A DNA stretch of 64,000 bases from JACDER01 sp963842575 (GTDB lineage: Bacteria > Actinomycetota > Thermoleophilia > Gaiellales > Gaiellaceae): contig CAWJGS010000002.1 of NCBI GenBank assembly GCA_963842575.1, positions 160,007 to 224,006 of the forward strand, in the 5' to 3' direction. A program made the translations under genes and the position numbers. The notes beneath the pieces are model-generated. The model saw only the letters and a program-made list of their open reading frames with translations, was not told where the DNA came from and did not search any database. Of this stretch, positions 47,407 to 55,567 are shown piece after piece (the first letter of the stretch is position 1; every line of letters begins with the position of its first letter).

Positions 47407-47880
47407 CTAGGCGGCCTTGATCTCGAGGATCTTGAACGTCAGCGCGCCACGCGGCGCGGACACCTCGACCGTCTCCCCCTTCTTGCGACCGAGGATGGCC
47501 TTGCCGACGGGCGACTCGTTGGAGAGCTTGTTCTCCGCCGGATCCGCCTCGGCCGAGCCGACGATGTAGTACTCGAAGGTCTTCTTGGCGTTGACGTCCC
47601 GCAGGCGCACGCGGGAGCCGACCGACACCACGTCGGTGGTCACGTCGCGCTTGGAGATCACGCGGGCGGCCCGCACCCGGTCCTCGAGCATCGCGATCCG
47701 ATGTTCGAGCAGAGCCTGCTCGTTCTTTGCGTCGTCGTACTCAGCGTTCTCGGCGATGTCGCCGAACTCGCGGGCGACGCGGATCCGGTCCGCGACCTCG
47801 CGGCGCTTGTCCGTGGAGAGGTATTCGATCTCCTGCTTGAGCTTCTCGTAGCCCTCGGGAGTCAGCACGATCTCTTTCAC
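47407..47880 (-). CDS. greA: Transcription elongation factor GreA
   Basis: 157 residues, the normal GreA length. The N-terminal coiled coil (LTPEGYEKLKQEIEYLSTDK) ends in the catalytic acidic tip GDIAENAEYDDAKNEQA, followed by the C-terminal FKBP-like domain (NKLSNESPVGKAILGRKKGE). It rescues backtracked RNA polymerase by stimulating transcript cleavage. I chose the GTG at 47880: AAGGAGG lies 9 bases upstream and the next codons (KEIVLTPEGY) match the family; the longer frame has no homology. Expressed from a strong candidate promoter at 47946-47975. Confidence 0.95.
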   Translation of the reverse strand: MKEIVLTPEGYEKLKQEIEYLSTDKRREVADRIRVAREFGDIAENAEYDDAKNEQALLEHRIAMLEDRVRAARVISKRDVTTDVVSVGSRVRLRDVNAKKTFEYYIVGSAEADPAENKLSNESPVGKAILGRKKGETVEVSAPRGALTFKILEIKAA

Positions 47881-47945
47881 GATGTAGGGCCTCCTTGGCC
47901 CCTTGATAGAAAAAGCGCGGCGCTCAAGCGCCGTCGCGGGGGCGA

Positions 47946-47975
47946 ATTTTAGCTTTCGCGTCAAACCCTCGTCAA
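47946..47975 (-). promoter_or_regulatory. Sigma-70-type promoter of greA
   Basis: Minus strand TTGACG (47970-47975), 18 bases, TAAAAT (47946-47951). Leader of about 60 bases before the GTG at 47880. Confidence 0.6.
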
Positions 47976-48003
47976 GGGTGGTGACGGCTACATTTCACGC
48001 TCT

Positions 48004-49059
48004 GTGCAGGTAGATCTTCGCTCTCCGTGGAGGATTGGGCCGGTTGAGGTACCGACTCGCCTGGTGCTCGCTCCCATGGCGGGCGTGAGCGTGCAGGCTT
48101 TTCGCCGTCAGGGACGCCGTTACGGCGCCGGGCTCGTCTGTTCCGAGATGGTCAGCTGCGCCGGATTGCACCACCGGAACGAGCGTACGCTCGGCTACCT
48201 GCGCATCGCCTCCGACGAGCATCCCCTCGCCGTCCAGATCTTCGGCTCCGAGCCGGAGACGATGGCCGAGGCGGCGCGCATGGTCGAGGCCGCCGGCGCC
48301 GACCTGGTGGACATCAACTTCGGCTGCCCCGTCAAGAAGGTGACGAAGACGGGCGCAGGCGCGACGCTGCTGGACGAGCCCGACCGCGCGTGCCGGATCG
48401 TGTCCGCCGTCGCAGACGCCGTGTCCGTCCCCGTGTCGGTCAAGATGCGGCGCGGGCTCGAGAACGGGTCGCGCACGTGCCTCGACGTCGGCCCGCGGCT
48501 CGTCGACGCCGGCGCCGCCTCGCTCACGCTCCATCCCCGCTCGGCCAAGCAGATGTACACCGGTGAGGCCGACCACTCACTGACGGCTGAGTTTGTGGAG
48601 CGCGTGGGCGTCCCCGTGATCGCGTCCGGCGACATCACCTCGCGCGCCCGCGCCCAGGCAGTGCTCGCCACGACGGGAGCCGCTGCGGTCATGGTCGGCC
48701 GCGCAGCGCAGGGCAACCCGTGGGTGCTGCAGGAGATCGTCGAGATCGATCCTCCGGAGCCGACGCGCGAGGAGATAGTCGCCGAGCTGATGCTGTTCAT
48801 GCGCGAGACCGTGCGCGAGCTCGGCGAGCAGCGCGCGACCAGCTTCCTGAAGAAGTTCTACGGGTGGTACCTCGGCCGCGGGCGCTTCCCGCGGCCCTTC
48901 AAGTCCGAGCTGACGCAGCTCCCCACGATCGCGGACGTCGAGCGGCGGCTCCTCATCGCCGCACCGGGTGCCGCCGACCTGCTCGAGCGGCTCGAGGACG
49001 GGCTGCCCGCGGATGAGATCGAGCTCGAGCTGCCGATCTCCATCTACGGCGGCGGTTGA
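48004..49059 (+). CDS. dus: tRNA-dihydrouridine synthase (DusB/Nifr3 family)
   Basis: 351-residue flavoenzyme that reduces uridines in tRNA. TIM-barrel motifs: VLAPMAGVS (FMN), AVQIFGSEPETMAEAA, DINFGCPVKKVTKTGAGATLL with the catalytic cysteine, VKMRRG, TLHPRSAKQMYTGEADH, and VIASGDI with the phosphate loop AAAVMVGRAAQGNPW. The C-terminal helical domain binds tRNA. GTG start, divergent from greA with a 123-base shared upstream region. The stop overlaps the ATG of a 53-residue basic ORF (TGATG). Confidence 0.93.
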   Translation: MQVDLRSPWRIGPVEVPTRLVLAPMAGVSVQAFRRQGRRYGAGLVCSEMVSCAGLHHRNERTLGYLRIASDEHPLAVQIFGSEPETMAEAARMVEAAGADLVDINFGCPVKKVTKTGAGATLLDEPDRACRIVSAVADAVSVPVSVKMRRGLENGSRTCLDVGPRLVDAGAASLTLHPRSAKQMYTGEADHSLTAEFVERVGVPVIASGDITSRARAQAVLATTGAAAVMVGRAAQGNPWVLQEIVEIDPPEPTREEIVAELMLFMRETVRELGEQRATSFLKKFYGWYLGRGRFPRPFKSELTQLPTIADVERRLLIAAPGAADLLERLEDGLPADEIELELPISIYGGG

Positions 49060-49220
49060 TGGGCCGCCGGCCCGTCTACTGGAAGCCCAAGTACGCGACC
49101 CGGTCGATGCGACATCGCGCCTGGGTGCGCCAGGAGCAGAAGCGCGAGGCCAGGCTCGCGCACGACCCGTCGCTCAGTGCGCGTCTGAAGGCGTGGGCTC
49201 GTCGTACCTTTCGGTCCTGA
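49059..49220 (+). CDS. Small basic hypothetical protein coupled to dus
   Basis: 53 residues, very rich in arginine and lysine, beginning GRRPVYWKPKYATRSMRHRA and ending in an ARRTFRS tail. The ATG overlaps the dus stop as TGATG, a classic reinitiation arrangement, which favours translation. The strong basic character would suit RNA or ribosome binding. No family recognised. Its last 47 bases overlap the convergent transporter gene. Confidence 0.45.
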   Translation: MGRRPVYWKPKYATRSMRHRAWVRQEQKREARLAHDPSLSARLKAWARRTFRS

Positions 49221-50004
49221 CCACGAGAGCAACCGACGCGACGATCACCACCGCGGCAATGAGCATCGCCGCGGTCAGCTCCTCCGAGAGGAGCCACCAG
49301 CCGAGCAGCACCGCGACGACGGGATTCACGAACGCGTAGGTCGCAACGGTCGAGATCGGCGCGTTGTGCAGGAGCCACGCGTAGGCCGTGAACGCCAGGA
49401 GCGAGCCGGCGGTGACGAGATAGGCGAAGCCGCCGAGCGAGCGGCCCGACCACGCGCCCACGTCGAGCGTCTCCCCCGCAGCGAAGCCGATGACGAGGAG
49501 CACCAAGCCGCCGAGTACCTGTTCGGCCGCAGCGGTTACGAGCACGTCGCGCGGGAGCGGTGCGCGTGGGGACAGGAACGATCCCAACGCCCAGCAGAAC
49601 GAGGCGGCGACAAGCGTGAGCAGGCTCCACAGGGCGATCCCGGCGGCGTGCGAGCCCGGCGCGACGAGGATGCCGACGCCGACGAACCCGGCGCCGACAC
49701 CGACGAGCGTCACACGCGGCACGCGTTCCCTCGCGACGAGCCTGAAGACGATGACCCACAGCGGGATAGCCGCGATGATGAGGGCCGACAGACCGGACGG
49801 TGCCTCCTTTTCCGCCAGCGTCACGAGCCCGTTTCCGCCGGGGAAGAACAGGACTCCGAGGACGAACGCGGCCAGAAGCTCGCGCCGCCCCATCCGCAGC
49901 CTCGGCCTGCCGCCGTGGAACCAGATCCAGCCGTACAGGACCCCGCCCGCGAGCAGGAACCTGAGGCCCGCGGACAGGAGCGGCGGCATGGTCTCGACCA
50001 TCAC
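49174..50004 (-). CDS. EamA/DMT-family transporter (N-terminus probably longer)
   Basis: 276 residues from the GTG at 50004, with nine predicted helices and two EamA repeats; LSALIIAAIPLWVIVFRLVARERVP and ISTVATYAFVNPVVAVLLGWWLLSEE are the characteristic stretches. Upstream, in the same frame, the sequence continues as VVAALATVYLVWGSTYLAIK, the normal first helix of this family, back to about 50080, but no ATG, GTG or TTG precedes it. Either a rare start or a small sequence error hides the true beginning next to the coaX stop. Likely an exporter of metabolites or amino acids. Confidence 0.82.
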   Translation of the reverse strand: MMVETMPPLLSAGLRFLLAGGVLYGWIWFHGGRPRLRMGRRELLAAFVLGVLFFPGGNGLVTLAEKEAPSGLSALIIAAIPLWVIVFRLVARERVPRVTLVGVGAGFVGVGILVAPGSHAAGIALWSLLTLVAASFCWALGSFLSPRAPLPRDVLVTAAAEQVLGGLVLLVIGFAAGETLDVGAWSGRSLGGFAYLVTAGSLLAFTAYAWLLHNAPISTVATYAFVNPVVAVLLGWWLLSEELTAAMLIAAVVIVASVALVVRTERYDEPTPSDAH

Positions 50005-50081
50005 CTTGATGGCGAGATAGGTCGAGCCCCAGACGAGGTAGACGGTCGCCAGGGCCGCAACGACGAGCGCCTTGTGCCGGT

Positions 50082-50831
50082 CTACCGGTTGCGCTCCCAG
50101 ACCAGGCGCAGACCCTCGAGCGTGAGGAAGTGGTCCACTCGCTCGATGGTGCGCGCGTGCGGCGAGATCAGGTCGGCGAGGCCCCCTGTCGCGATGGCCG
50201 GAGCGTCCGCGCCGAGCTCCGCCCGGATGCGGTCGACGATCGCGTCCACCTGGCCGGCGAAGCCGTAGACGAGCCCCGACTGCAGGCCGGCCGCCGTCGT
50301 CTTCCCGATCACCGAGGGCGGCTCGACGAAATCGACCTTGAAGAGCCGCGCCGCGCGGGCGAAGAGCGCGTCCATCGAGATCTCGATCCCCGGCGCGAGC
50401 ACGCCGCCGACGTACTCGCCCTCGGCTGAGACGATGTCGAAGTTGGTCGACGTCCCGAAGTCGACGACGATGGACGGCGCGCCGTAGCGCTCGCGTGCGG
50501 CGACTGCGTTCGCGATCCGGTCGGCGCCGACCTCGCGCGGGTCGTCGTAGCGAATCGGCATGCCGGTGCGCGTGCCGGGGCCGAGAATCAGGATCTCGGC
50601 TCCGATCCCGTCCGCCACCTCTTCGTAGGCGCGCAGGAGCTGCGGAACGCTCGAGGCGAGGATGATGCCTTCGAGGCCGTCGAGGTCGAGCAGGTTGCGG
50701 AGCAGAACGCCGAGCTCGTCCCCCGTCCGCGCCGGCTCGGTCGCGGCCCGCCGGTGCTCGACGAGGTCGGTCCCGTCGAACAAGCCGAGGGCCGTCTGCG
50801 TGTTGCCGACGTCGATCGCGAGCAGCGCCAC
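50082..50831 (-). CDS. coaX: Type III pantothenate kinase
   Basis: 249 residues, first step of coenzyme A synthesis, ASKHA fold. The ATP-binding phosphate-1 motif is AIDVGNTQTALGLFDG at the N-terminus. GADRIANAVAARERYG, VVDFGTSTNFDIVS (phosphate-2) and GGVLAPGIEISMDAL mark the CoaX type, which is insensitive to CoA feedback and needs a monovalent cation. ATIATGGLADLI-like text (APAIATGGLADLI) gives the adenosine motif. GTG start at 50831. The small zinc-ribbon-like gene starts 52 bases away on the opposite strand. Confidence 0.95.
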   Translation of the reverse strand: MALLAIDVGNTQTALGLFDGTDLVEHRRAATEPARTGDELGVLLRNLLDLDGLEGIILASSVPQLLRAYEEVADGIGAEILILGPGTRTGMPIRYDDPREVGADRIANAVAARERYGAPSIVVDFGTSTNFDIVSAEGEYVGGVLAPGIEISMDALFARAARLFKVDFVEPPSVIGKTTAAGLQSGLVYGFAGQVDAIVDRIRAELGADAPAIATGGLADLISPHARTIERVDHFLTLEGLRLVWERNR

Positions 50832-50883
50832 TCAGGCGAGCCTAGATGTTTCGACAGATCCCCTGTGTGGGATTTACCAAGTG

Positions 50884-51117
50884 ATGTTCGCGTTCTTTGC
50901 CCATTCCCAGTACATCCCGTGCTCGGAATGCGGCGCCTCGCTCGCGGGCGAGGACCGGGACGAGCACGTCTGCGACGGCGACCGGCGCATCGACTTTCAG
51001 ATGTTCCGCCTCCGCGGCGGAATCGGCCGGTTCGAGCTCGACCTCGCGGAGTTTCTGAAGACGCCGGGCGGCCGCTTCGAGGCTTTCTACGCCGAGCGGC
51101 AGCGCGTCGCCGCCTGA
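50884..51117 (+). CDS. Small CxxC...HxC putative zinc-binding protein
   Basis: 77 residues. The N-terminal part holds YIPCSECGASLAGEDRDEHVC, a C-x2-C...H-x-C pattern suitable for one zinc. The rest is a short basic/aromatic tail (RIDFQMFRLRGGIGRFELDL). ATG at 50884, or the GTG just before it at 50881. No family name is recognised; probably a protein- or nucleic-acid-contacting zinc ribbon. It ends exactly against the convergent binding-protein gene, with no gap between the stops. Confidence 0.65.
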   Translation: MFAFFAHSQYIPCSECGASLAGEDRDEHVCDGDRRIDFQMFRLRGGIGRFELDLAEFLKTPGGRFEAFYAERQRVAA

Positions 51118-52635
51118 CTACTTCAGCGCCAGCGCCGGGATGCTCCAGTCCGTGTAGACGGGGCTGTACACGAGGCTGCGCGGATCGACCCGGTTCGAGA
51201 AGACGAAGAGGTTGTTGTAGTAGCCCATCGGCGCGAGCGGCGCCGCGTTCTTCATGATCGCGATGTCGAGCTTGCCGAGGGCCTTCGCGCGCTGAGCCGC
51301 CGGGAGCCGCTCGGCAGCGGCGATCTTCGCCTCATAACCGGCGAACTGCGCCAATCCCAAGCCTGTGCGCAGGAAGGAGCGACCGTCCGGGTAGTCCGAG
51401 CACCACGCCATGGAGACGCCCATGTCGATGCCGTTTCCGCTGACGCCCATCGCGTCATAGATCTGAGCTCCGGAGAACCCTTTCAGCACGATCTTCGCCG
51501 GGTCGAACCCGAGCGTGACCAGAGCGTCGCGAACGAGCTGGGCCTGACGCGGATTCACGGTCCCGGACGAGCGGTAGGCAACCGTGATCCGGCCGTCGCG
51601 GAGGTGGCCCGCCGCGAGCTGGCGCGCCTTGGCGATGTTCGCGCGGACGCCGTAGGGCTGCTTCTTCTTTGCGGTCACGGCACCCGGCGTCAGCGGAGTG
51701 AGGAGGTGCGTCCAGGGAGTGATCGTGAACGAGCCACCGAGGTAATCGGACCGGTCGATCGCCCAGTTCACCGCCTTCCGCAGCTGAGGATTGCCCGCAA
51801 AGATGCCGTTCGCGTTGTTGAAGGGGATGTAGCTCAAGCAGTTGATCGGCATCCGCCAAAAGCGGCTCCTATTGACTCCGAAGCGCTGGATCAGTTGCGG
51901 CACCTCGGCGGCCGCGGGCGTCCTGAGGTCGAACGAACTCTCCATGTTCTCGGGCTGGTTCCAGCGGACCTCGACTCCGTCGAGGTGTTGCGGCCGGCCG
52001 CCGTGCCAGTACCTGTTGCGGCGCAGGGAGGTGAGGACGTTCACGTCGTTGCGCGCGAAGTAGTACGGCCCCGCCGAGGGATACCCGGTCGTCACCTCGG
52101 TCTTCAGCGGCAGCTTCGTCGAAGTCGCCTGGAAGAACGGCATGGCGAGCTTGGTCAGGAGCGACGGATCCGGGCCGGTCAGGCGGATCGTCAGCTTGTT
52201 GCCCTTCGCCCGTGCCGAGATCAAATCCGTAATGAACTGCGCGGCGGGCGACGCGAGGTCTCGATCCTTCGCCCGCTTGATGGCATAAGCGAAGTTCTTC
52301 GCCGTCACCGGTGCGCCGTCCGAGAAGCGGAAGCCCTTGCGGATCGTGAACACATACGTCCTCCCGTCACCGGAGACGGCGAAGGCGGATGCGACTTCCG
52401 GACGCAACAGTCCTCCGGCCTGTCCGGACCGGTCCGGGTAGTTGTAGAGCTTCGCAGCGGTCGCGTACTCGAGCCACCACGCGGTGGTCACGTAAGCGAC
52501 CTGTGGATCGACCTGCGTGGAGGCTCCCGCTATGCCGAGCCGGAGGATCCCGCCCTGCTTGGCAGGGGACGCGCTGGCCAGCCCGGCCATGAGGGCCAGC
52601 AGCGAGACCGCTACGAAGGCTCCCCTCTTCCCCAT
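51118..52635 (-). CDS. Peptide/nickel-type ABC transporter substrate-binding protein (SBP family 5)
   Basis: 505 residues with an Sec signal peptide (GAFVAVSLLALMAGLASAS) lacking a lipobox cysteine. The mature part starts GGILRLGIAGASTQVDPQ and has VFTIRKGFRFSDGAPVTAKNF, the family 5 signature, then LRKAVNWAIDRSDYLGG and a C-terminal domain ending YSPVYTDWSIPALALK. Binds an oligopeptide or similar ligand outside the membrane. No permease or ATPase gene is adjacent, so it is an orphan, either serving a transporter elsewhere or acting as a sensor. ATG start. Confidence 0.9.
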   Translation of the reverse strand: MGKRGAFVAVSLLALMAGLASASPAKQGGILRLGIAGASTQVDPQVAYVTTAWWLEYATAAKLYNYPDRSGQAGGLLRPEVASAFAVSGDGRTYVFTIRKGFRFSDGAPVTAKNFAYAIKRAKDRDLASPAAQFITDLISARAKGNKLTIRLTGPDPSLLTKLAMPFFQATSTKLPLKTEVTTGYPSAGPYYFARNDVNVLTSLRRNRYWHGGRPQHLDGVEVRWNQPENMESSFDLRTPAAAEVPQLIQRFGVNRSRFWRMPINCLSYIPFNNANGIFAGNPQLRKAVNWAIDRSDYLGGSFTITPWTHLLTPLTPGAVTAKKKQPYGVRANIAKARQLAAGHLRDGRITVAYRSSGTVNPRQAQLVRDALVTLGFDPAKIVLKGFSGAQIYDAMGVSGNGIDMGVSMAWCSDYPDGRSFLRTGLGLAQFAGYEAKIAAAERLPAAQRAKALGKLDIAIMKNAAPLAPMGYYNNLFVFSNRVDPRSLVYSPVYTDWSIPALALK

Positions 52636-52649
52636 TGCCTATTTAGACG

Positions 52650-53012
52650 TCAGTCTTCGTCGGAAGACAGTGACTCGCCGATCTTCTCGGCGAGGGCCTC
52701 GGCGGTCAGCTGCGGCTCGTCGCCCGCTCCACGCAGCTCCTCGACGGTGACGTCACTCGAGGTGTACACCTCGGCGCGCGGGATGATCCGGGTCGGGCGG
52801 TTCTTGTCCCAGACCCAGACGTCCTCCATCTTGATGTGGAAGAACGGGTAGCTCGCCTGCGGCGCGTAGTTGACGTCGAGCTTGTTGCAGAGATACGTCG
52901 CGTCCTGCGTCAGCACGCAGTAGCGGAACAGGCCGAAGACGGCCGTGTACTCCTTCTTGAGCGCGAGCTCGAGCTCGGCCTCGTATTCGTCAAGCTCGTC
53001 AAGGTGCGACAT
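52650..53012 (-). CDS. DUF2469-family actinobacterial protein
   Basis: 120 residues. LDEYEAELELALKKEYTAVF, then FFHIKMEDVWVWDKNRPTRI and the SSDVTVEEL end match the DUF2469 family, otherwise found almost only in actinobacteria, which supports the phylum assignment. It is small, acidic at both ends and probably cytosolic. Function not established. It lies 10 bases downstream of folK on the same strand, so it may be the last gene of the folate operon. Confidence 0.85.
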   Translation of the reverse strand: MSHLDELDEYEAELELALKKEYTAVFGLFRYCVLTQDATYLCNKLDVNYAPQASYPFFHIKMEDVWVWDKNRPTRIIPRAEVYTSSDVTVEELRGAGDEPQLTAEALAEKIGESLSSDED

Positions 53013-53022
53013 GGCGCGGCAG

Positions 53023-53469
53023 TCATTCTAGTCCCTGCAACAGTGCCGAGACCGGGCCCACGCCGGGGATGATGAGGCCGGGGTCCAATTCGAAGAGCGG
53101 CTCGAGGGCGAATCGCCGCTCGGCGAGGCGCGGGTGCGGGACGCGCAGCCCCGGCTCGTCCACGATCTCTTCCCCGTAGAGGAGCAGGTCGAGGTCGATC
53201 GTCCTCGGTCCATAGCGTGGGCCGTCGCGCGTCCGCCCCAGCTCGCGCTCGACCGCGAGGAGCCGGTCGAGGAGCTCCCGCGACGTCAGCGCGGTCTCGA
53301 GCGCGACGGCGGCGTTCAGGAAGCGCGGCTGGTCCTCGTAGCCGACGGGGTCGGTCTCGCGGAAGGTCGAGACGGCGACGACCTCGTCCCCCAGGAGATC
53401 GATCGCACGGCGCATCGTCGCCTCGCGGTCGCCGAGGTTGGCCCCGAGCCCAACGTAGGCGCGCGTCAC
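53023..53469 (-). CDS. folK: 2-amino-4-hydroxy-6-hydroxymethyldihydropteridine diphosphokinase
   Basis: 148 residues, the normal HPPK length. It starts TRAYVGLGANLGDREATM, the HPPK N-terminal signature. The catalytic core has VSTFRETDPVGYEDQPRFLN, ELGRTRDGPRYGPRTIDLDLLLYG (P-R-T-I-D-L-D-x-L-L) and VPHPRLAERRFALEPL. Transfers pyrophosphate from ATP to the pterin in folate synthesis. The GTG at 53469 gives a GTGA overlap with the folB stop. Confidence 0.95.
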   Translation of the reverse strand: MTRAYVGLGANLGDREATMRRAIDLLGDEVVAVSTFRETDPVGYEDQPRFLNAAVALETALTSRELLDRLLAVERELGRTRDGPRYGPRTIDLDLLLYGEEIVDEPGLRVPHPRLAERRFALEPLFELDPGLIIPGVGPVSALLQGLE

Positions 53470-53804
53470 GGCCGCTCGACGGTCGCAGCGGTGAACTCGA
53501 CGGGCAGGTCGACATCTGGCTTGCGAACCCGCACCCGCACCCACTGCACCGAGAAGCGCTCGTAGATCGCGTCAGCGGCGGCCCCCGCCAGCGACTCGAG
53601 CAACTGGAAGCGCCGCGCGTCCGACACTTCCTTGACCAATTCGGCCACCTCGACGTAATCCACAGTCGCCGACAGGTCGTCTTGGGACACCTCCCCCAGT
53701 CGCCAAGCGACGTCCCAGAGCAGGGTCTGACCCCTTTCCTGCTCTGTTTCGGACACCCCGTGATGCCCGAAGACCTCGAGCCCGTGCAGCTCGACCTCGA
53801 TCAT
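53466..53804 (-). CDS. folB: Dihydroneopterin aldolase
   Basis: 112 residues, the normal DHNA size. It starts IEVELHGLEVFGHHGVSETE, with the GHHGV motif and the catalytic glutamate in the following loop. TVDYVEVAELVKEV contains the substrate-binding tyrosine, and the C-terminal VRVRKPDVDLP has the active-site lysine K95. Cleaves dihydroneopterin to the hydroxymethyl pterin used by FolK. The ATG overlaps the folP stop (ATGA) and the stop overlaps folK. Confidence 0.94.
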   Translation of the reverse strand: MIEVELHGLEVFGHHGVSETEQERGQTLLWDVAWRLGEVSQDDLSATVDYVEVAELVKEVSDARRFQLLESLAGAAADAIYERFSVQWVRVRVRKPDVDLPVEFTAATVERP

Positions 53805-54631
53805 CCGCCCACCACGGCACGCGCGGCGGTCAGAGCCTCCACCGTCTCCCGCACGTCGTGCGCGCGGATGATCGCCGCCCCGCGCTCGTACGCGGCGACC
53901 GCGACCGCGAGGCTGGCGGACAGCGGCCCCGTCTTCGCGTCGGGGTCGCCAAGTATCCGGCCCAGAGAGCTCTTGCGCGAGAACCCGATCAGCACGGGCC
54001 GGCCGATCGCGGTCAGCTCGTCCAGCCGGCGGACGAGCTCGAAGTTCTGCTCGACCGTCTTGCCGAAGCCGATGCCCGGGTCGAGGCAGACGAGCTCCTC
54101 GCGCACGCCCTCCGCGACGGCGAACGCCAGCCTCTCCTCGAGGAAACGCGCCACGTCCGAGACGACGTCGTCGTAGGTCGGGTTCACCTGCATCGTGCGC
54201 GGCTCGCCCTGCATGTGCATCAGGCACAGGTAGGCGCCCTCGTCGGCGACGACCTCCGCCATCCGGGGATCGCCTCGCAGTGCTGTCACGTCGTTGACCA
54301 TCTCCACGCCGAGGGCAAGCGCCTGCCAGGCCACCTCCGCTTTGGCCGTGTCGATCGAGATCGGCACCTCGTCGTCCAGGCCCTCGAGCACGGGGATCAC
54401 GCGGTTCAGCTCCTCCTCCGCCGACGTCCCCTCGGAGCCCGGGCGCGTCGACTCGCCGCCGACGTCGACGATCGCCGCGCCGTGCTCCATCATCGCCTGC
54501 GCCGTCGCCACGGCATCTGCGGGAGCGAAGTTCGCACCACCGTCGAAGAAGCTGTCAGGCGTAACGTTGACGACGCCCATGACGGATGGGCGGCGGAAGC
54601 GCTGCTCGATGGGCGGCCTTACGCTGGTCAA
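53801..54631 (-). CDS. folP: Dihydropteroate synthase
   Basis: 276-residue TIM-barrel enzyme that condenses the pterin pyrophosphate with p-aminobenzoate, the sulfonamide target. Motifs: VMGVVNVTPDSFFDGG (loop 1), IVDVGGESTRPGS (loop 2), MVNDVTALRGDP, LCLMHMQGEPRTMQ, CLDPGIGFGKT, and VLIGFSRKS with the R-x-H-like end RAHDV. TTG start at 54631, divergent from the DUF4234 pair with 65 bases between. The folP-folB-folK order is coupled by 4-base overlaps throughout. Confidence 0.95.
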   Translation of the reverse strand: MTSVRPPIEQRFRRPSVMGVVNVTPDSFFDGGANFAPADAVATAQAMMEHGAAIVDVGGESTRPGSEGTSAEEELNRVIPVLEGLDDEVPISIDTAKAEVAWQALALGVEMVNDVTALRGDPRMAEVVADEGAYLCLMHMQGEPRTMQVNPTYDDVVSDVARFLEERLAFAVAEGVREELVCLDPGIGFGKTVEQNFELVRRLDELTAIGRPVLIGFSRKSSLGRILGDPDAKTGPLSASLAVAVAAYERGAAIIRAHDVRETVEALTAARAVVGG

Positions 54632-54696
54632 GGGGTTTGGAGGTTACTCCCCGAACGTGGTATGAACCTCCCCGACCCCGACGAGGAGGCTCCTCC

Positions 54697-55104
54697 ATGA
54701 ACATGCAGAAACCGTCCGGGCCGCTCGGGAACAAACGCGGCGTCGGATTCGGCATCCTGATGACGATCGTAACCCTCGGCATCTACTGCTACTGGTGGTC
54801 GTACGCGACCTTCGAGGAGCTGAAGAACCACCGCAACGGGCAGGGCATCGGCGGGCTCATCGCGCTGATCCTGATGTTCGTGGGAGGTTCGATCGCGATC
54901 CCGTTCTTCGCCGGTTCCGAGGTCGGCAACCTGTACGCCGAGGACGGACAGCCGAAGCCGGTGACGGGCCACACGGGATGGTGGATCCTCCTGCCGATCG
55001 CCGGGGCGATCGTGTGGTTCGTCAAGGTGCAGGGCGCTCTCAACCGCTACTGGGAGAGCAAGGCCGGGCCGGCCGTCGAGGCCGCGCCGGCTCCAGTCAG
55101 CTAG
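54697..55104 (+). CDS. DUF4234 membrane protein, copy 1
   Basis: 135 residues, ATG at 54697 after GAGGAGG. DUF4234 signature: a first hydrophobic segment GFGILMTIVTLGIYCYWWSY, a basic loop (EELKNHRNGQG), a second segment (LIALILMFVGGSIAIPFF), and a third ending in IVWFVKVQGALNRYW. Small integral membrane protein of unknown function. A paralogue follows 10 bases after the stop. Confidence 0.85.
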   Translation: MNMQKPSGPLGNKRGVGFGILMTIVTLGIYCYWWSYATFEELKNHRNGQGIGGLIALILMFVGGSIAIPFFAGSEVGNLYAEDGQPKPVTGHTGWWILLPIAGAIVWFVKVQGALNRYWESKAGPAVEAAPAPVS

Positions 55105-55114
55105 GAGGTATGGA

Positions 55115-55522
55115 ATGACAGAGGCAGCACAGCCCGCCGCCGCGGCACCTGCGGCCGCCGATCGTCCGATCGGCCGTCAGCGCGGCGTCCTGTTCGTGAT
55201 CCTGATGTCGATCTTCACGCTCGGGATCTACTCCATCTACTGGTACTACACGACGTTCGAGATGCTGAAGAACTACCGCAAGCAGGGCGTCAACGGAATC
55301 GTCGGCACACTGCTCGCATTCGTGATCGTCTCGATCTTCCTGCTCCCGGCCTACGTCGGGCGCATGTACAACGAGGACGGAAACCCGAACAACCCGGTCA
55401 GCGGACTGAGCGGGTTCTGGGTCCTCGTCCCGTACGCCGGCGGCATCATCTGGCTCTACAAGATCCAGACCGCCCTGAACCAGTTCTGGGCGTCGAAGGG
55501 CGCGCCCCCGCCGGGGCAGTAG
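55115..55522 (+). CDS. DUF4234 membrane protein, copy 2
   Basis: 135 residues, paralogue of the preceding gene: FVILMSIFTLGIYSIYWYY, a KNYRKQGVNG loop, LLAFVIVSIFLLPAYVGRMY and LYKIQTALNQFWAS. It has an alanine-rich N-terminal extension. AGGAGG precedes the ATG by 6 bases. It ends before a bidirectional terminator. The tandem pair probably forms a heteromer or arose by recent duplication; function unknown. Confidence 0.85.
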   Translation: MTEAAQPAAAAPAAADRPIGRQRGVLFVILMSIFTLGIYSIYWYYTTFEMLKNYRKQGVNGIVGTLLAFVIVSIFLLPAYVGRMYNEDGNPNNPVSGLSGFWVLVPYAGGIIWLYKIQTALNQFWASKGAPPPGQ

Positions 55523-55536
55523 TCCGCTCGAAGAGT

Positions 55537-55566
55537 GAAACGGCCCGGCGGATGCCGGGCCGTTTC
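55537..55566. terminator. Bidirectional terminator hairpin
   Basis: GAAACGGCCCGGC-GGAT-GCCGGGCCGTTTC, a 13-bp perfect stem between two convergent genes, GC-rich with A/T ends on both sides. It suits termination of the DUF4234 pair and of the membrane-protein gene on the other strand. Confidence 0.8.
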
Positions 55567-55567
55567 G

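Noticed and set aside
53722..53752. GGGTCTGACCCC within folB resembling the hairpin at 27455-27467, flanked by a CAGAGCAGG inverted repeat
   Set aside because: The encoded FolB segment has normal length and sequence for the family, so an insertion is unlikely; probably coincidence.
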